From: a bacterium
GTDB lineage: Bacteria > Desulfobacterota_D > UBA1144
Reading direction: 5' to 3'
Length of the DNA: 6,298 nt
NCBI GenBank assembly: GCA_002701865.2
Contig: NZWH02000007.1
Coordinates: 22,781 to 29,078 of the forward strand
In this document: positions 1 to 6,225 of the stretch, one piece after another
Layout: each line of letters starts with the position of its first letter
Position numbering within the stretch: position 1 is the stretch's first letter
Notes under the pieces: model-generated
Seen by the model: the letters and a program-made list of their open reading frames with translations, nothing else
Told to the model about the DNA's origin: nothing
The model's database searches: none
Program-made: the position numbers and the translations under genes

Positions 1-1592
1 ATATCTTTATTATAAAAAAACCACAATGCTCTTCTCTTAGTATTCTTATCAACTAGATCGACCTCTAAGTGCTTATCCTTTAAAATATTCACACTGACAA
101 CTTCTACGCTAGATGAAAGAAAAACTGGGGGTTGGTTCTCTTTTCCAAAAGGTTCAATTCTTTCTATGTCTTTGAAGAATTCATTGTTAATTTCCGAAAA
201 ACTGATCTCCATATCGACATCTAAAGTCTCAGAAAAATTATAGTCGTAATCTTCTATTGTATCTTCGAATAAGCCTTTAAACTTATCAATTTGGTCCAAG
301 TTAATTGTAATACCTGCAGCACCTGCATGTCCCCCAAACTGAATAAGTGATGAGTCACAATTCTTTAACACTTCAAAAAGATTAATGTTATTGCTAGTTC
401 TCAAGCTACCTTTTCCTAAATCACCATTAATCGAAATAACTGCACAAGGTCTATGGAATTTTTCAACCATTTTAGATGCAACAATTCCTATAACCCCAGG
501 ATGCCAGCCAGTAGAAGATAAGACAAGTGAGTTAATATCAGGATTTTCTTTTATCTTTGCTTCTGCTTGAATTAAAGCTTGCTCTGTTACATCATCCTGA
601 ATAGTTCTTCTTTTTTTATTATCCTGATCAATTATTGCTAAAAGGGAGTCTACATTAGCCTTTTCACTTTCAATTAACAGCCTAACTGCATTAGAAGCCT
701 TACCGACTCTTCCTGTTGCATTAATTTTTGGAGCTATTCCAAAAGAAACATCTCTTGCCGTATACACAGATTTATCTTTTTTTAATAATGCTTGAAGTCC
801 TAATCTTTTTGTTTTAGGAATCTCTTTCAAACCATTGTGTACAAAAATCCTGTTAACACCTAAAATAGGCATACTATCTGCTATCGTTCCAATTGCTACC
901 AGATCTAAATATCTTGCTAGATTAGGCTCCTCTATAAATTCGAAATATCCCCTCTCTCTCATCTTATGTCTTAAGGCCATTATTATATTAAATACAACGC
1001 CAGCAGCACAAATCTCTTTAAAAGGGTACTCGCAACCCTTTTGTTTTGGGTTAACAATTGAATAAGAGTCAGGTTCAATTTCTGGAACAGTGTGATGGTC
1101 AGTAATTAAAAAATCTAAATCTAGCTCCTTACAATTTTCAACTAATTCATTCTCAGAAATTCCACAGTCGGTTGAAATTATTAATCTAGTCCCATTTTTC
1201 GCTAAGTTTTTAATTGATTCAAAGTTAATTCCATATCCTTCTTCCATTCTTTCGGGTATATAAAATTCGATGTTTGCATCTACACTTTTAAGAAAGCTGT
1301 ACAATATTGTAGTCGAAGTAACACCATCACAATCAAAGTCTCCATAAACTACAATTTTTTCACTACTATCAATAGCAGCAATAATTCTATCTATTGTTTT
1401 AGTCATGCCCTTAAGTAAAAAAGGGTTTGGAAGTTTGTCGAGATTCGGATTTAAAAAAATATCTGCTTCAACTAAATTGCTGACCTTCCTATTAACCAAG
1501 AAAGTAGACAACATAACGGTTATATCAAGCCTAGAAGAAAATAGCTCGACAATTTTATTGTCAGGATTTCTTAAATTCCATGAATCATTCAT
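1..1592 (-). CDS. recJ: Single-stranded-DNA-specific 5'-3' exonuclease RecJ (C-terminus cut by window edge)
   Basis: Translating the minus strand from the ATG at 1592-1590 gives 530 codons open to the window edge. RecJ degrades single-stranded DNA 5' to 3' in RecF-pathway recombination, mismatch repair and base-excision repair, using Mn2+ or Mg2+. Visible DHH-family motifs in order: YGDFDCDG at residues 83-90 (metal-binding aspartates D85, D87, D89), DHH at 165-167, DLVAIGTIAD at 230-239 with D239, INATGR at 290-295, GWHPGVIG at 362-369, the DHHA1 signature GGHAGAAG at 420-427, and the OB-fold linker PFGKEN at 481-486. Bacterial RecJ is usually about 560-580 residues, so only some 30-50 residues are missing. 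The start is the first ATG after the aroQ stop, 5 bp away, with no clear Shine-Dalgarno; the protein begins with the W/LRNPD pattern expected near a RecJ N-terminus. It is the last visible gene of the murJ-aroQ-recJ run and probably depends on upstream transcription. INATGR differs slightly from the commoner NAAGR. Identification is firm. Confidence 0.97.
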   Translation of the reverse strand, partial: MNDSWNLRNPDNKIVELFSSRLDITVMLSTFLVNRKVSNLVEADIFLNPNLDKLPNPFLLKGMTKTIDRIIAAIDSSEKIVVYGDFDCDGVTSTTILYSFLKSVDANIEFYIPERMEEGYGINFESIKNLAKNGTRLIISTDCGISENELVENCKELDLDFLITDHHTVPEIEPDSYSIVNPKQKGCEYPFKEICAAGVVFNIIMALRHKMRERGYFEFIEEPNLARYLDLVAIGTIADSMPILGVNRIFVHNGLKEIPKTKRLGLQALLKKDKSVYTARDVSFGIAPKINATGRVGKASNAVRLLIESEKANVDSLLAIIDQDNKKRRTIQDDVTEQALIQAEAKIKENPDINSLVLSSTGWHPGVIGIVASKMVEKFHRPCAVISINGDLGKGSLRTSNNINLFEVLKNCDSSLIQFGGHAGAAGITINLDQIDKFKGLFEDTIEDYDYNFSETLDVDMEISFSEINNEFFKDIERIEPFGKENQPPVFLSSSVEVVSVNILKDKHLEVDLVDKNTKRRALWFFYNKD

Positions 1593-1597
1593 TAATA

Positions 1598-2029
1598 TTA
1601 TTTATTTATATCACTTAAAGCATCTAATGCCATTAAATATCCTTGGTGGCCGAACCCTGATATAACGCCAAGTGCAATAGACGATACATATGAATTCTGT
1701 CTAAAATCTTCTCTGCTAAATATATTAGAGAGGTGCACTTCAATAAACCTTGCTTTAACAGCTAAAAGCGCATCTCTTATTGCAATACTTGTATGGGTAA
1801 AAGCTGCAGGATTAATTACAATATAGTCTACCAAGCCAGAAGATTCCTGAATTCTTGAAACAATTTTACCTTCTTCATTTGATTGAAAAAAATCAACTTG
1901 TATATTCATTTTATCAGCCTTCTTCTGTATTAAGGAATTTATTTCACTAAGTGTAAGTTGTCCATATAAGGACTCTTCTCTTTCTCCCAACATATTCAAA
2001 TTAGGACCATTTAAAAATAATATTTTCAT
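1598..2029 (-). CDS. aroQ: Type II 3-dehydroquinate dehydratase
   Basis: This 143-residue protein has the usual length of the small dodecameric type II dehydroquinase. It catalyses reversible trans-dehydration of 3-dehydroquinate to 3-dehydroshikimate, the third step of the cytosolic shikimate pathway to chorismate and aromatic amino acids. Family signatures are intact: NGPNLNMLG at 7-15, R17 and the catalytic Y22 in the flexible lid, FQSNEEG at 48-54, INPAAFTHTS at 72-81 with N73 and the catalytic H79, EVHLSN at 97-102 with H99, R110, and the C-terminal GVISGFGHQGY. It is unrelated in fold to type I AroD. The ATG start at 2029-2027 puts the GPNLN motif at its normal place, although no Shine-Dalgarno is visible just upstream (AT-rich). 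The gene lies 43 bp after murJ and its TAA stop is 5 bp before recJ, so it is probably the middle gene of one transcript. The neighbours do not share its pathway, so the grouping looks like housekeeping packing rather than a functional module. Confidence 0.97.
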   Translation of the reverse strand: MKILFLNGPNLNMLGEREESLYGQLTLSEINSLIQKKADKMNIQVDFFQSNEEGKIVSRIQESSGLVDYIVINPAAFTHTSIAIRDALLAVKARFIEVHLSNIFSREDFRQNSYVSSIALGVISGFGHQGYLMALDALSDINK

Positions 2030-2072
2030 ATTTTAAGATTAAAGGAAAAAAGAAACTATGTACAATGATAAT

Positions 2073-3593
2073 TTATTTGAAAATCATTCTTAATTCACTT
2101 AGCCTCAGCGCTCTTGAAATCGTATAAAAAATTCCAGCCGAAAAGAGGATAGTGAAAATTAGGCCCATAGTAATACTGCTTCCATGGAAAATAAACTGAC
2201 TTGCATTTATTCCTAAGAAAAGAGACACACCTGAGATCAATAGAATTATTATTAAATATTTGAAAAAATTTAGTATCTCAATTCCAACAATTAAAGTTTT
2301 TAATTTAAATAAAAGCATACAAAATAAGAAGATTGATGAGATAGATGAGGCCAATGCAAGACCAAAAAATCCTAAGTTAAAATAGAAGCCCAGGATATAA
2401 CAAAGTAAGAAATTTACACCTAAATTATAAGCTCCAAATATAACAGGTAGCTTAGTATTTTTTGTTGCATAGAAACCTTGAGTAATAAGCCTTACCCCTG
2501 CGACAAAAATTAATCCAAACGAGTAAGCCAATAATGCTTTATATGTCATATATGAATCATCAACCGTAAACTCACCTCGTGCATACAAAACATTACATAT
2601 ATCTTGTCCAATAAAAATAAAAGCAAGTACAAAAGGGGCTGAAAGAAAAAGTAAAAACTTTAATTTTTCATTAATTGTTCTAGAAAAATCAGAATAGTTC
2701 TTTTTCAAATACTGCCCACTAAGAACTGGCAATACGGTTGTAGCCACGGAAACTGCAAAAATTCCCAAAGGAAACTCTATTAGTCTTTCAGCTAGATACA
2801 GATATGTAATAGAACCTTTTTCCAAGAATGAAGCAAATTGAGTGTTAACTAAGATGTTAATATTGTAAACTGCTAAACCAAAGATCTGAGGGAAGACTAC
2901 TTTGAATATTTCTTTTGTTTTAGGATTAATACAATTGTTCAGATTAAAGTTATAAGAAAGATTATTGCTTAAAATAAACGGTATCTGAAATAAATACTGA
3001 AGTAATGCCCCAAAAAGAACCGCATAAGAAAGCACATAAATGCTTAAAGAGAAATAAAAAGATGAGATTAAGATAATTAAAATAATGCCTACGTTCATTA
3101 GAACTGGTGAAAAGGCTGGAGCATTAAACTTTTGAGCTGAATTCAAAAGACCCATATTTAATGCGGACAATGAAATTAAAAATAAGAAAGGGGACATTCT
3201 TTTAAGTAAATTAGCAGAGAGTTCTTTTGTTGCTTCATCAAAACCAAAGGCAAAAATACTAATAAGTTCAGTAGAAAAATAATAAAAAATTCCAGTGATT
3301 AACAAAAGCCCAATAAAGACAATAGTGAATATATTATCTCTTAGAATCTTAAAAGCATTTCTATCATTAGCAGTTTGTGCTTCCGTGAAAAAGGGGACAA
3401 AAGTTGTACTCAATGTACCTTCAGCTAATAATCGTCTAAATAGATTTGGTATTCGGTATGCAACATAAAAAGCATCGGTTTCTAAGTTGGCACCAAAGAA
3501 GAAGGTTATTATTAAATCTCTTACATATCCAAGAACCCTACTGATAAAAGTAAGAATTCCGACTTTTATGGAGGAAGAGAATAAGTTGAATAT
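2073..3593 (-). CDS. murJ: Lipid II flippase MurJ (MviN family), with non-canonical or disrupted start
   Basis: An inner-membrane protein of the MOP exporter superfamily, which moves lipid-linked peptidoglycan precursor (lipid II) across the cytoplasmic membrane; the family has 14 membrane helices, and many hydrophobic segments are obvious here. Counting from the ATA at 3593-3591 gives 506 residues (E. coli MurJ 511). SRVLGYVRD at 18-26, D40, PNLFRRLLAEGT at 49-60 and LAERLIEFP at 268-276 align with the family, so R19, R25, R53 and R270 match the essential cavity arginines R18, R24, R52 and R270 of E. coli. The first ordinary start codon in this frame is TTG at 3413-3411, but beginning there would remove the first 60 conserved residues, including three of these arginines. 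Upstream the frame stays open to a TGA at 3602-3600 with no ATG, GTG or TTG. A ribosome-binding sequence (GGGGTGA) lies 6 nt before ATA. Alternatively a GTG at 3603-3601 would read MKKIFNLF if the A8 run at 3600-3593 had 7 bases. Family is certain, start is not. Confidence 0.93.
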   Translation of the reverse strand: MFNLFSSSIKVGILTFISRVLGYVRDLIITFFFGANLETDAFYVAYRIPNLFRRLLAEGTLSTTFVPFFTEAQTANDRNAFKILRDNIFTIVFIGLLLITGIFYYFSTELISIFAFGFDEATKELSANLLKRMSPFLFLISLSALNMGLLNSAQKFNAPAFSPVLMNVGIILIILISSFYFSLSIYVLSYAVLFGALLQYLFQIPFILSNNLSYNFNLNNCINPKTKEIFKVVFPQIFGLAVYNINILVNTQFASFLEKGSITYLYLAERLIEFPLGIFAVSVATTVLPVLSGQYLKKNYSDFSRTINEKLKFLLFLSAPFVLAFIFIGQDICNVLYARGEFTVDDSYMTYKALLAYSFGLIFVAGVRLITQGFYATKNTKLPVIFGAYNLGVNFLLCYILGFYFNLGFFGLALASSISSIFLFCMLLFKLKTLIVGIEILNFFKYLIIILLISGVSLFLGINASQFIFHGSSITMGLIFTILFSAGIFYTISRALRLSELRMIFK

Positions 3594-3599
3594 TTTTTT

Positions 3600-3609
3600 T
3601 CACCCCTTT
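3600..3609 (-). promoter_or_regulatory. Ribosome binding site of murJ
   Basis: On the minus strand this reads AAAGGGGTGA, a good match to the 3' end of 16S rRNA (GGTGA contiguous). It lies 6 nt before the in-frame ATA at 3593-3591. It overlaps the out-of-frame GTG at 3603-3601, so it is too close to serve that codon. The spacing therefore favours initiation at or near 3593 over initiation at the GTG. This is an inference from spacing only. Confidence 0.55.
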
Positions 3610-3611
3610 AC

Positions 3612-3640
3612 TTGGCAATATTACCAATTAAAATTATAAA
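3612..3640 (+). promoter_or_regulatory. Sigma70-type promoter of the metallo-hydrolase gene
   Basis: TTGGCA at 3612-3617, a 17 bp spacer, then TATAAA at 3635-3640: each hexamer has 5 of 6 consensus bases, and the spacing is ideal. The expected start of transcription, about 7 nt after the -10, is near 3647, only about 2 nt before the ATG at 3649. No Shine-Dalgarno lies before that ATG. Together these suggest a leaderless or near-leaderless mRNA. Confidence 0.6.
3633..3638 (-). promoter_or_regulatory. Candidate -10 box for the murJ-aroQ-recJ transcript
   Basis: The minus strand has a perfect TATAAT here, which would start transcription near 3626 and leave a leader of about 30 nt containing the murJ ribosome binding site. 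No good -35 hexamer is visible 15-19 bp upstream; that stretch is only A/T-rich. The box overlaps the -10 of the opposite promoter, so the two may compete or form a bidirectional promoter. Confidence 0.45.
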
Positions 3641-3648
3641 TTATTCTA

Positions 3649-4581
3649 ATGGAAAAAAATATAAGGCAGCTCGACGACATAATATGGCAACTTGACCTAA
3701 AAATCGATAATGAAACTGAGTTTATTGCACCATACTTAATTAAAGCTAAAGAAGATTATATCATTGTTGATGTTGGTCCGACATGTGGAATACCCGAACT
3801 TGTAAGACAACTAAAAATTCTAGGGGTCGATAAATCAAATTTAAAATATGTTTTTTTAACACACATTCATTTAGATCATTCCGGGGGACTTGGAACTTTT
3901 ATGCAATCTTTTCCAGATACTCAGATTATAGTTCACAGAAGAGGGACCCCTCATTTAGTAGATCCCGATAAAGTTTTATGGCAGTCATCGCTAGACACTT
4001 TAGGCTGGGTAGCCGAAATGTATCAAAGACCTGTTCCAGTCAAGGAAGAGAATATAATTTCTATTCATGACAAAACTTTCAATATTAAAGTTAATAATCT
4101 AGAATTTAATTGGATTGAGACTCCAGGCCATGCAAGTCACCACTTTAGTTTCATGTTAGAGAATAAAAATATTATGTTTTGTGGAGATTCCGTTGGAATG
4201 CTTGTACCAAGTCTAGATTTTGCTATGGTACCAACAACACCTCATCCATATAGGATAGAATCAGGTATAGCTTCTATAAAGTTGATGCTAGAAAGATCTC
4301 CTGAAAAACTGGGTTTCGCTCATCATGCAATTAGAGGAGAGGGTGTAAGTCTCCTTAATAAACATATCGCTCAACTTCAACTTTGGGAAAGCTGTGTTTC
4401 AAGTTGTCTAGGGAAAGATATTCAAGATGAAGAGGAAATCGGAGTGGAAATTGCGAAAGTAGATAAAGAGTCTGCTAGGCTAATTAATGGTCCAGAAGAA
4501 TTCGGTGGTCTTCGAAAAGCTTTAATTGGTAGTATCACTGGCTTTAAAAACTTGGTTATTAAGAAAGAATCCGATTCTTAG
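3649..4581 (+). CDS. Metallo-beta-lactamase-fold hydrolase, substrate unknown
   Basis: A 310-residue cytosolic protein (no signal peptide or membrane segment) of the Zn-dependent glyoxalase-II-like MBL superfamily. The metal-site motifs are complete: THIHLDHSGG with H72, H74, D76 and H77, TPGHASHH with H161, CGDS with D180, and a final ligand at H225 or H226 in FAHHA. It should therefore bind two metal ions and hydrolyse an ester, thioester or similar bond. A second conserved-looking block, HRRGTPHLVDP at 96-106 followed by the stretch around W111-P130, recalls a widespread but uncharacterised subgroup in bacteria and archaea; I recognise the pattern, not a tested function. The C-terminal part after residue 230 is charged and probably helical, larger than in a minimal glyoxalase II. 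The ATG at 3649 is the only plausible start and sits about 2 nt after the predicted transcription start. The gene is monocistronic by appearance, divergent from murJ and upstream of mraZ on the same strand, and its TAG overlaps the stop of a possible small opposite-strand gene by 4 bp. Fold firm, role unknown. Confidence 0.92.
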   Translation: MEKNIRQLDDIIWQLDLKIDNETEFIAPYLIKAKEDYIIVDVGPTCGIPELVRQLKILGVDKSNLKYVFLTHIHLDHSGGLGTFMQSFPDTQIIVHRRGTPHLVDPDKVLWQSSLDTLGWVAEMYQRPVPVKEENIISIHDKTFNIKVNNLEFNWIETPGHASHHFSFMLENKNIMFCGDSVGMLVPSLDFAMVPTTPHPYRIESGIASIKLMLERSPEKLGFAHHAIRGEGVSLLNKHIAQLQLWESCVSSCLGKDIQDEEEIGVEIAKVDKESARLINGPEEFGGLRKALIGSITGFKNLVIKKESDS

Positions 4582-4763
4582 ATTATTTTAAGATTAATCC
4601 ATTTGCTAATTTCATTAAGTATCTCTATGTTAGCTTCCACCAGTTCTTTAGTTGTAAAAATTGATATTTCCTCTGGTATATCTCTATTAGATCTTGGCCA
4701 TCCCAGATGTTGATGTAGAGAGTAAAGAAATTGAAACTTTACAATTTCCTTTTTTTTTTCCAA
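4578..4763 (-). CDS. Possible small protein, function unknown
   Basis: A 61-codon frame on the minus strand fills most of the space between the hydrolase gene and the mraZ promoter. Its TAA overlaps the hydrolase TAG tail to tail. I chose the TTG at 4763-4761 because AAGGA lies 5 nt before it; a GTG at 4784-4782 in the same frame would add 7 residues (68 aa) but has no Shine-Dalgarno. The predicted protein is Lys-rich at the start (EKKKEIVKF), then has HQHLGWPRSNRDIPEE and a likely amphipathic helix (TKELVEANIEILNEISKWI) at the C-terminus. It has no membrane segment and no motif I recognise. An A10 run (4759-4750) lies within the first codons, a spot prone to slippage or sequencing error. In DNA this AT-rich an open frame of this size can occur by chance; the protein-like composition and exact fit to the gap are the only support. 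Confidence 0.4.
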   Translation of the reverse strand: MEKKKEIVKFQFLYSLHQHLGWPRSNRDIPEEISIFTTKELVEANIEILNEISKWINLKII

Positions 4764-4804
4764 TTTAATCCTTAAGGTTGCCACGATGGTACTTTATCAT
4801 AGCC

Positions 4805-4833
4805 TTGACTTTAATTGTAAATATTAATAAAAT
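4805..4833 (+). promoter_or_regulatory. Sigma70-type promoter of the mraZ-rsmH (dcw) operon
   Basis: TTGACT at 4805-4810, a 17 bp spacer, and TAAAAT at 4828-4833; each hexamer has one mismatch to consensus. Transcription should begin near 4840, giving a leader of about 40 nt before the mraZ ATG at 4881. This is the best promoter in the window by consensus and spacing and is where a division-cluster promoter is expected. Confidence 0.65.
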
Positions 4834-4841
4834 TAGTTGTA

Positions 4842-4866
4842 AGGCGTATTTTGTCATTTTTTGGCA
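4842..4866 (+). promoter_or_regulatory. Possible MraZ operator repeats in the mraZ leader
   Basis: Three 5-bp boxes sit exactly 10 bp apart just after the predicted transcription start: AGGCG (4842-4846), TGTCA (4852-4856) and TGGCA (4862-4866). MraZ proteins are known to bind their own promoters at direct TGGGN-type repeats spaced by 5 bp, so phase and place fit autoregulation. The boxes are degenerate and the middle and first copies are weak, so this is tentative. Confidence 0.25.
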
Positions 4867-4880
4867 TGTACAAGGTTATT

Positions 4881-5318
4881 ATGTTTAGAGGGCAGTTTAT
4901 ACACAAAATTTCTGGGACTGGAAGAATCAGTGTGCCTTCTAAATTCAGAGATAACCTAAAAAAGAAATATAAAACTAATCACCTAATATTATCAACTTTT
5001 GAAAATTCAATAATCTGTTACCCACTTCCTGAATGGAACAAGCTAGAAGATAAAATTGCCAAGCTTCCACAATTCAAAAAAGAGACAGTTGAATTTGAAA
5101 GATATTTAATAGGTAATGCTCACGAATCAGAGATAGATAGTGAAGGGAGAATAATGGTACCTGGCATATTAAGAAAAAAATTTAATATAAACAACTCAGC
5201 GATTTTTGTTGGGATGCTATCAAGATTTGAGTTATGGTCAGAAAAAGATTGGAAAAAAGATTCAGCTAACAGTTTTAAAAAGTTTCAAGAAAGTAGAGAG
5301 GTAATAGATGAAATCTGA
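4881..5318 (+). CDS. mraZ: Transcriptional regulator MraZ
   Basis: MraZ is a DNA-binding protein of the SpoVT/AbrB (swapped-hairpin) fold that forms ring-shaped oligomers and represses its own division-cluster operon. The 145-residue product has the two tandem half-domains of the family: the first at about 1-50 begins MFRGQF and carries GTGRISVPSKFR at 12-23; the second at about 78-130 carries EIDSEGRIMVPGILR at 84-98. The normal length is about 140-150. The ATG at 4881 is chosen because MFRG is the typical MraZ beginning and AAGG lies 5 nt before it; an ATG at 4866 and a TTG at 4851 in frame would add residues the family lacks. In the first hairpin the usual acidic residue before (K/E)GR is replaced (SGTGR, against DSEGR in the second), a mild oddity. 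It is the first gene of the dcw operon behind its own promoter and overlaps rsmH by 11 bp. Confidence 0.95.
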   Translation: MFRGQFIHKISGTGRISVPSKFRDNLKKKYKTNHLILSTFENSIICYPLPEWNKLEDKIAKLPQFKKETVEFERYLIGNAHESEIDSEGRIMVPGILRKKFNINNSAIFVGMLSRFELWSEKDWKKDSANSFKKFQESREVIDEI

Positions 5319-6225
5319 TTACCACTTTACGGTTATGAAAAAAGAAGCAGTAGAAAATTTAAATTTAAAAAGCAATGGAACTTATCTTGATGCGACCCTA
5401 GGTATGGGTGGACACACTATAGAAATAACGAATACAAGAAATGATATAAATAAAATTATTTGTATTGATGCTGACTATAACTCGTTGGAGATAGCCAAAT
5501 TAAGATTAGCTAAATCTAAAAATAAAATAGAGTTTATATGCGGAAACTTTAGTGACATAGATAAACTCATAAATGAGAAAGTAGATGGAGTAATATTAGA
5601 CTTGGGTATATCAACATATCAACTTCTTAATATCAAAAGAGGTTTTAGTTTTAAAAAAGGTAACAAACTTGATATGAGGATAAATCAAAATCAGGAACTC
5701 ACCGCTCACAAAATCATTAATACATATTCTGTAAAAGAACTTTCCGAACTCTTAATGAATTATGGTGAAGAAAAAAATCATTTTCAAATTGCTTCTGAGA
5801 TTGCAAGACAAAGATCAAAGAAAGAGATAACAACAAGTGATGAGCTAACAGAAATTGTTGGAAAAATTAATAAAGGTTCATCGAACATAGAGCCATCGAC
5901 GCGAACTTTTCAAGCTCTTAGAATAGCTGTTAATAACGAGTTAGAGGCCATTGTAAAGTTTTTGGAAAAAAGTGAGAAGATTCTTAATAAAGGTGGAAGA
6001 CTAGTAATAATAACCTTCCATTCTTTAGAAGATAGGATTGTTAAAAAATTCTTTAAACTTTCAGAATCAAAATGCACCTGTCCGCCAACCAAAATGAGTT
6101 GCGACTGTAACAAGAAGCAAACATTTAAAATTATTACAAAAAGACCGCTCAAACCAACTAAAAATGAAGTACTTCTAAACCCTAGCTCCAGAAGTGCAAA
6201 AATGAGAATAGGAGAGGCATTATAA
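5308..6225 (+). CDS. rsmH: 16S rRNA (cytosine(1402)-N(4))-methyltransferase RsmH
   Basis: RsmH (formerly MraW) uses S-adenosylmethionine to methylate N4 of C1402 in the decoding centre of 16S rRNA, acting on the small subunit in the cytosol. The 305-residue protein is of normal length (E. coli 313) and shows the family motifs in order: HFTVM at 6-10, SAM-binding DATLGMGGHT at 28-37, D54 after the second strand, DLGIS at 98-102, RGFSF at 111-115, LDMR at 121-124, YGEE at 152-155, RTFQALRIAVN at 199-209, GGRLVIITFHSLEDR at 229-243 and a C-terminal PSSRSAKMR. C256, C258, C265 and C267 form a CxC...CxC pair seen in many family members and possibly structural. HFTVM has Thr where most members have Pro. 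The start overlaps the end of mraZ by 11 bp and is preceded by GAGAGG (5296-5301) with a 6 nt gap, so translation is probably coupled. The stop overlaps the next start by one base. Confidence 0.97.
   Translation: MKSDYHFTVMKKEAVENLNLKSNGTYLDATLGMGGHTIEITNTRNDINKIICIDADYNSLEIAKLRLAKSKNKIEFICGNFSDIDKLINEKVDGVILDLGISTYQLLNIKRGFSFKKGNKLDMRINQNQELTAHKIINTYSVKELSELLMNYGEEKNHFQIASEIARQRSKKEITTSDELTEIVGKINKGSSNIEPSTRTFQALRIAVNNELEAIVKFLEKSEKILNKGGRLVIITFHSLEDRIVKKFFKLSESKCTCPPTKMSCDCNKKQTFKIITKRPLKPTKNEVLLNPSSRSAKMRIGEAL

Noticed and set aside
385..570. Open frame of 61 codons on the plus strand
   Set aside because: Lies wholly inside recJ, antisense to it; the recJ frame carries all DHH and DHHA1 motifs and this frame has no recognisable signature.
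835..1065. Open frame of 76 codons on the plus strand
   Set aside because: Antisense shadow of recJ in AT-rich DNA, no domain or ribosome binding evidence.
1405..1665. Open frame of 86 codons on the plus strand
   Set aside because: Covers the start of recJ and the end of aroQ in antisense; both real genes are well supported.
2030..2072. Possible promoter for aroQ in the murJ-aroQ gap (TTGTAC then TAATCT)
   Set aside because: Both hexamers are weak and the spacer is 18 bp; in sequence this AT-rich such matches are expected by chance.
3411..3413. TTG at 3413 as the murJ start
   Set aside because: Starting here removes the first 60 conserved residues, including the SRVLGYVRD and PNLFRRLLAEG motifs that MurJ needs.
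4582..4804. Transcription terminator after the hydrolase gene
   Set aside because: I found no GC-rich hairpin followed by a T run; the T10 at 4750-4759 has no stem before it.
4851..4880. Longer mraZ starting at TTG 4851 or ATG 4866
   Set aside because: Would add residues before the typical MFRG start and overlaps the leader; the AAGG 5 nt before ATG 4881 supports the shorter form.
5910..6152. Open frame of 80 codons on the minus strand
   Set aside because: Antisense to the conserved RTFQALRIAVN to Cys-rich part of rsmH; its hydrophobic look is a by-product of the opposite frame.
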